Assembly (NCBI GenBank): GCA_017979445.1
Contig: CM030711.1
Location: 45,865,560 to 45,929,559, forward strand
Length of the DNA: 64,000 bases
Direction: 5' to 3'
Origin: Akebia trifoliata
Lineage: Eukaryota > Streptophyta > Magnoliopsida > Ranunculales > Lardizabalaceae
Below the pieces are notes generated by a model, which was not told the origin of the DNA, did not search any database, and worked only from the letters and a program-made list of their open reading frames with translations. Below, one piece after another: positions 59,690 through 64,000 of the stretch (within the stretch, counting starts at the first letter, position 1; each line of letters starts with the position of its first letter). The translations under genes and the position numbers were made by a program.

Positions 59690-59960
59690 GATTTGGTAAT
59701 TATTCAGTGAGGGTTCAATTCAGTTAATTCGAAAAAAGTTTCGTAAAAAAAAAAAAAGGCAAAATTTCATAGATTATACAAAATATTTTATTAGATTTCT
59801 TACCAAAATCTATCATTATCAAGAAAAAACTAAAATTTTGGAGGTGAAAGATAAAAATATTTCCATATCCCATGATTAATTGAGGGATTGTCGATTGATT
59901 CGTCAATTTGTCGAATTAACCGGCTAACCCCTAATTCAGAGAATTTTACAAATTTTTTTT
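59690..59960. repeat. Copy of the unclassified repeat also at 45180-45370
   Basis: Shares GGTTCAATT.AGTTAATTCG, ATCGATT.ATTCGTCAATTTG-like words, TTAACCGGCTAA, CCCCTAATTCAGAGAATTTT and T-rich flanks. A-run at 59745-59757. Confidence 0.5.
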
Positions 59961-60734
59961 ACTATGGCTGGGATGGGTAAGGCTCAGTTCATGTTTAAGG
60001 ATGGGCTTGGATCTAGGTCCGTTGGTGGCCCGGCCTTATAACTTGCATATTATATATTTTAGTTTACAATATGAATGTAACTTATTTATATAAGAGTATT
60101 TTTGGGCCACCCCAGTCTTTCAATAAGTTCAAATATGAGTGGGTTGGGCCAAACTAAAACTTATGACTTTTAAGAAATTTCGATCAGGAAATTATGAATA
60201 ATAATAGAGTAGGATTTGGGATTTGGGATTTGGGGATCGAAGATGGGAGGATTGTTGCAGAAAAATTAGGGTATCGTTGTGTGTGTAGTTTCATAATTTG
60301 GGTTGAAGAACATGAAGGCCTTCGATTTCAATGAGATTATTGTGAGGGTTTCTACTCTGAACTCTGAAGGGGGATTATTAACTAAGTTAGAATCAGTGGT
60401 GGTGGTAATATTAGGGGACTATGAGAGTGTCGGGAGGAGCTCTGATGATGAGGTTTCTTCTACACAAGAAGACCAACGAATCACAAGTCACAACACCCCT
60501 CCTTGAAAAGGTTAGGTCTTTGATGTTTGTTTCTGTTCATATTTTTTTTTCATTGGGTTTCAATTGCTTTTGTGGGAATGTTATTTGTATTTTTTACAGT
60601 ACTTGTAGATTGAGTTGGAAATGCTTTGTTTTGTACTTGAATTTTGTGTAAAAATTTGGGAGAAGAACTTGTAGTTTGAGATTATTATGTTAGGCTTATG
60701 GTTTGCATAATTTGGTTCTCCTAATACAGTGAAT
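59961..60734. other. Intergenic, possible gene fragment
   Basis: A short plus-strand frame at 60303-60506 starts 'MKNMKAFDFNEIIVRVSTLN' and reads through a Val-rich and Ser/Asp-rich stretch. I do not recognise it, and no exons that would extend it were found. It is left as unassigned. Confidence 0.3.
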
Positions 60735-61060
60735 AATTAAGAAAACAGGTGCAATCGAACCAAGAAAACGACTCGAAACAAACACAAAAACAAGATGCAA
60801 TCACACAAAGAAACACAGATTTTACGTGGTTCCCTCAAGATTGAGGTATGTCCACGGAGATTCCTCTATGAAGAGAAAACTTGCAGTTACAGATTACACA
60901 CTTTCACCAAAAACGTAAAATATAAATATCCCAGGAAACCTAACTAGGGTTTTACGCTCAGGCTCCGCAAACCACAAACGACAAAGCTCGGCTGGCGTAG
61001 ACGCGTGGCTTGATTAACAGTACCTCCTTGTTGACCAATACTATCAGGCTCCAAAAACCG
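60735..61060. mobile_element. LTR-like retroelement remnant
   Basis: Contains GCAATCACACAAA, ATTTTACGTGGTTCCCTC and GGTATGTCCACGGAG, in the same order as CAATCACACAAA, TACATGGTTCGATAG and CCTACGTCCACAG in the solo LTR at 55693. Ends and duplication are not resolved, so the type is inferred from these shared words. Confidence 0.5.
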
Positions 61061-61389
61061 CAACATGAATTTCATATTCAAATGATAAATGGGTATGGGA
61101 ATGATTATGCATTTTTATTTTTTGTATCAATCAAACTTTTTAGTGTAAGAAACACTGCATTTTGTTTCATTATGTTCATGGTGCCTTAGAATATGGAAAT
61201 GGTGTTTGTATGTTGTTTGCATTCTTGTTTGATAATTCCTACCATTTAAACCCCAATGTTTGAAAAAGGACCATAGGGATTTTTTTTATTAGTGTAAAAT
61301 TGATTGAAATGGGAAGGAAGAATACTAGAAGGGGGTCAAGGAGACCTATATGGATTACAAGACTACTACAACAAAAAAACCATAAAAAT

Positions 61390-61902
61390 AAACAAACAAA
61401 CTATGATCCCTCCTCCCCAACCACATTATCCCACCTGTACATAAAATCTACAAAAAATAAAACCCTTAAGTTTGTAAAGAGTTTGCACCAAAAGAAGATC
61501 AAGCCTAGGATATTGATAACGACTTATTGAAGCTGATGCTTCTTCCCTTAAAAAATCTTCAAATCTCTTTCCTTCAAGAGGCCCTAACAAATTATCTAAG
61601 ACAGACATCACACTCAAAATAATTCTATTCTTGGACTTCAAGACTGAGAATTGCCAACTTTGGAACAAAGCGAAAATTGAATAAGGAATAATTCAATTAA
61701 TAACAAGGAGGAAAAAGAATGAGACCATACAACATGAGCAAAATTACAATGAATGAGGAGATGGTTAAGGTTCCACTTCTAGAATTGGTAATGCCATGTG
61801 CTGTAAGATGGTCAACGGTCAAGAGTTTTTCTTAGGCAGCCAATCAAAGTAAAAAAGCTACCTTGGAGAGACTCTATGGGAGTCGGAAAAACATTTGGAC
61901 GA
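61390..61902 (-). mobile_element. LINE 3' remnant (zinc-binding/tail region)
   Basis: The minus-strand frame 'GPLEGKRFEDFLREEASASI', preceded by 'HCNFAHVVWSHSF' in another frame, matches the zf-RVT tail seen at 33370-33890 and 61919-62724. It is heavily frame-shifted. It provides the site into which the next LINE inserted. Confidence 0.5.
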
Positions 61903-61918
61903 GATTGAGAGTTGAACT

Positions 61919-62724
61919 GGGATTGAAATCTCGTGGGACTTGAGCTTTAGGAGAGCTTTCAACAATTGAGAGATTCAAGAGTTAGCGGACCTATCCTCCA
62001 AGCTGGACCAAGTGTGTTTTGAGGACTCTGGGAGCGATTGTTGGGAATGGTCTCGAAATAAGGAGAGATGCTCTTGTTCAGGAACGCCTTAGTTCCCCAA
62101 GGCTCTGGGTCTTTTCTTGTAACCCCCATTTGGGGGAGCGAAGGTTCCTTCAAAAATCTCTTTCTTTGCTCGGCTAGTGGTCTTTGGTAAGCTTCTCACC
62201 CTCGACCACCTAATTAGGAGAGATTTCATTTCACCTAACTTTTGTTTTCTTTGTTTTCCAAGTGGGAAATCTATTGATCATATTCTTTTACATTGCTCTT
62301 TTGCGACAAAAATGTCGTTTCATTTCTTGCAATTTTTCAATATTTCTTGGGTTTTTCCTTCTTCTACTTTATCCTCCAACCAAAGCTGGGATCCTAACTC
62401 ATTCACAGGTAGGAAAAAAAGTCGTTGGACTTTGCTCCCCTTTGCAATTTGTTGAGGTGTGTGGAAGGAGAGAAATAGGAGAATCTTCTCGGGGGTGGAG
62501 AGATCTCACTACGACATGTTTTTTGTTTATTCTTGGGTGGTTATTTATTGGTGTAAGCTAGATGGAGCTTTCAAAGGAGTCTTTTTTGATGATTTCATGT
62601 TTAGATGGGATTCCCTTTGTAATGTGGAAAGTCTTGTCTTGGTGGTGTCTTGTACTCTTGGTCAGTCTCCTCGACCGCCTCTTATTAATGAATTTGTTAT
62701 ACTTATCCAAAAAAAAAAAAAAAA
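61919..62724 (+). mobile_element. 5'-truncated LINE with poly(A) tail and 16-bp duplication
   Basis: GATTGAGAGTTGAACT (61903-61918) and GATTGAGAATTGAACT (62725-62740) flank the element with one mismatch. The 3' end is a 15-base A-run. Frame-broken translation gives 'WDWNLVGLEL', 'VVFGKLLTLDHLIRRD', 'KSIDHILLHCSFATK' and 'VWKERNRRIFSG', the plant LINE zf-RVT region. The element is 806 bp long and inactive. Confidence 0.88.
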
Positions 62725-62859
62725 GATTGAGAATTGAACTTATTTTGAAAGATCTAATTGAGAATGTCCCGTCATGATTACCCTCCCAAACTTCAGTCCT
62801 TGGAGAGATTGGTGTATTAAAAATGCATCTAATGAGACTGACTAAAGAGACCCAGGAAT

Positions 62860-63190
62860 GGACTTTTTTTATCGGAACAACTTATCCGACTCCCCTTAAG
62901 CAACAACCTAGGAGATTACTCCATACATACCCCACAAAGAAGGCACTATGCAAAAAATGCATTCTTAACATCCAATTGAAATAGCTTCTAGGACATATTA
63001 GCTTCCATAGCTATGATTACCCGAAGAAAATTTAATTTAGCCGTTGGGGAAAGCCTCAAAATAGTCCAATCCCAAATGTTTGAGTGCACAGTTTGGTCAC
63101 TAATTTGAGCTTTAAGTCTTTCAACTCATTCGGAATTTGCATCAGTGTAGATTTATTGGGCATAGTAATCTGTTATTCAAATATGCCTCA
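62860..63190 (-). mobile_element. Ty1/Copia reverse-transcriptase remnant
   Basis: The minus-strand frame reads 'SPTAKLNFLRVIIAMEANMS', a stop, then 'KLFQLDVKNAFFA', and after a shift 'GVCME'. This corresponds to the Copia RT segment around '...QLDVKNAF...' that precedes the 'VYM.QPPGF' motif. It has stops and frame shifts; no LTRs were assigned. Confidence 0.75.
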
Positions 63191-64000
63191 CGTTCGATGA
63201 TTTTTTGCAAACATCTCGGGACGGGAAAGATGCAACTAGCATTACATATGTGAAAATTGGTTATCCAAAGTCCCAAGGAGGGGAAAAGCCGTCAACATCG
63301 TAAGTCCATTGAGTATAATGTGTAAACTAAACAAAACAGTGAAACACTATTTTTTTCAAATCTCTGCATCTATGGATTAGTTTTTTTTTTTTTAATATTT
63401 TAAATTACAGGCATTGATATACTGTCTTTAATTTTAGAGGCTTGTGACCTGCCCTCACATTTACCTCCCACATTGGCAATAAGATGATCCACAAATGCTT
63501 TTCTAACGAGGCAGTATTACATGAACACTACAATAATACCGTAGCTTGAGAATAAACAGGTTGACGCTGAAAATCCAACTCATTCTGTTTGTTTTCAGAA
63601 TATGGTGTAGTTCTACCATGCTAGGCTGGTGATCCAACCATCTACTTTACAGTCTCTTCAGTGGTCAAATAAAGAAATACCCCTTGCCAATCTCTCTAAT
63701 ACAAGCAACAAGAGCACAGAGGGCAGCAAAATCTGGTTGGAGTGATCATTGTAAGTTTGGCATTGGGTGTACCTATTGTTTGCATACTTCATAAGTTATT
63801 TGCCTGTCTAGCTCAGTTGGTTTTTACTGTAGTTTCTTTCTTTAGAGGATGTCAGTTTAGCTTGTTTGGCTTCAGAAAAGACAACTATGTTTGATTTCAG
63901 TGCATCAAAATATGTTCAATTTTGGGCCAAAGATCTTGGGAGGTGATGGATACAATCAATATTACATGTGTAAAAATTTGCTATCAAAGGCTCGAGTGGA
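63191..64000. other. Right edge, unassigned
   Basis: May continue the Copia remnant for some distance, but no further motif is readable. An A-box-like TAGCTCAGTTGG at 63808 lacks a usable B box. No gene is supported. Confidence 0.35.

Noticed and set aside
60303..60506. Short frame starting MKNMKAFDFNEIIV
   Set aside because: No recognisable domain and no extending exons; kept only as a note in the intergenic entry.
63795..63840. tRNA-like TAGCTCAGTTGG
   Set aside because: No matching B box or acceptor stem at the right distance. It could be a SINE scrap, but not a tRNA gene.
26503..64000. CRISPR-like array or a bacterial-type gene cluster
   Set aside because: The tandem arrays have no regular spacer structure, and all coding sequence is plant nuclear with introns.

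Overview
This is a nuclear segment from a flowering plant. The coding DNA is split by AT-rich GT-AG introns, some up to about 3 kb. The recognisable proteins are plant-type, including a DUF1677 protein, a class A GATA factor and a NUP85. The space between genes is packed with small plant transposons. I cannot name the species. There is no sign of bacterial, organellar or viral coding sequence.

Five complete genes and one cut gene can be supported. From left to right: the 5' half of a multi-spanning membrane protein gene (minus strand, 24-2319, running off the left edge); NUP85, a nuclear-pore Y-complex scaffold (minus, 18 exons, 7645-16958, 719 aa); an SDS22/PPP1R7-type leucine-rich-repeat regulator of protein phosphatase 1 (minus, 6 exons, 19684-24890, 338 aa); a membrane-anchored peptidyl-tRNA hydrolase 2 (plus, 8 exons, 28188-34179, 195 aa); a class A GATA zinc-finger transcription factor (minus, 2 exons, 43395-44696, 334 aa); and a DUF1677 protein (minus, single exon, 54358-54912, 184 aa). 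These genes are functionally unrelated and form no cluster or pathway.

The rest is repeat-derived. Terminal features support these classes: tRNA-derived SINEs (about ten, in several families); MITEs of the PIF/Harbinger type (3-bp TTA/TAA duplications), the Mutator type (9-bp duplication) and the hAT type (8-bp duplication); a 321-bp solo LTR with a 5-bp duplication; decayed LINE fragments with endonuclease, RT, zinc-binding or RNase H traces; and a Copia reverse-transcriptase remnant. Several insertions are nested and their order can be read: a SINE inside a LINE inside an SDS22 intron, a solo LTR inside a SINE, a hAT MITE inside a palindromic element, a Mutator MITE inside the target duplication of a SINE, and a LINE beside or inside another LINE.

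The least familiar item is a dispersed set of at least six short foldback sequences. They share an inner stem (a 'GTAGAT..TTTTCC..GGGATACA'-like core), but their outer arms differ. I see no convincing new multi-gene system here. The right third (about 55-64 kb) contains no intact gene.
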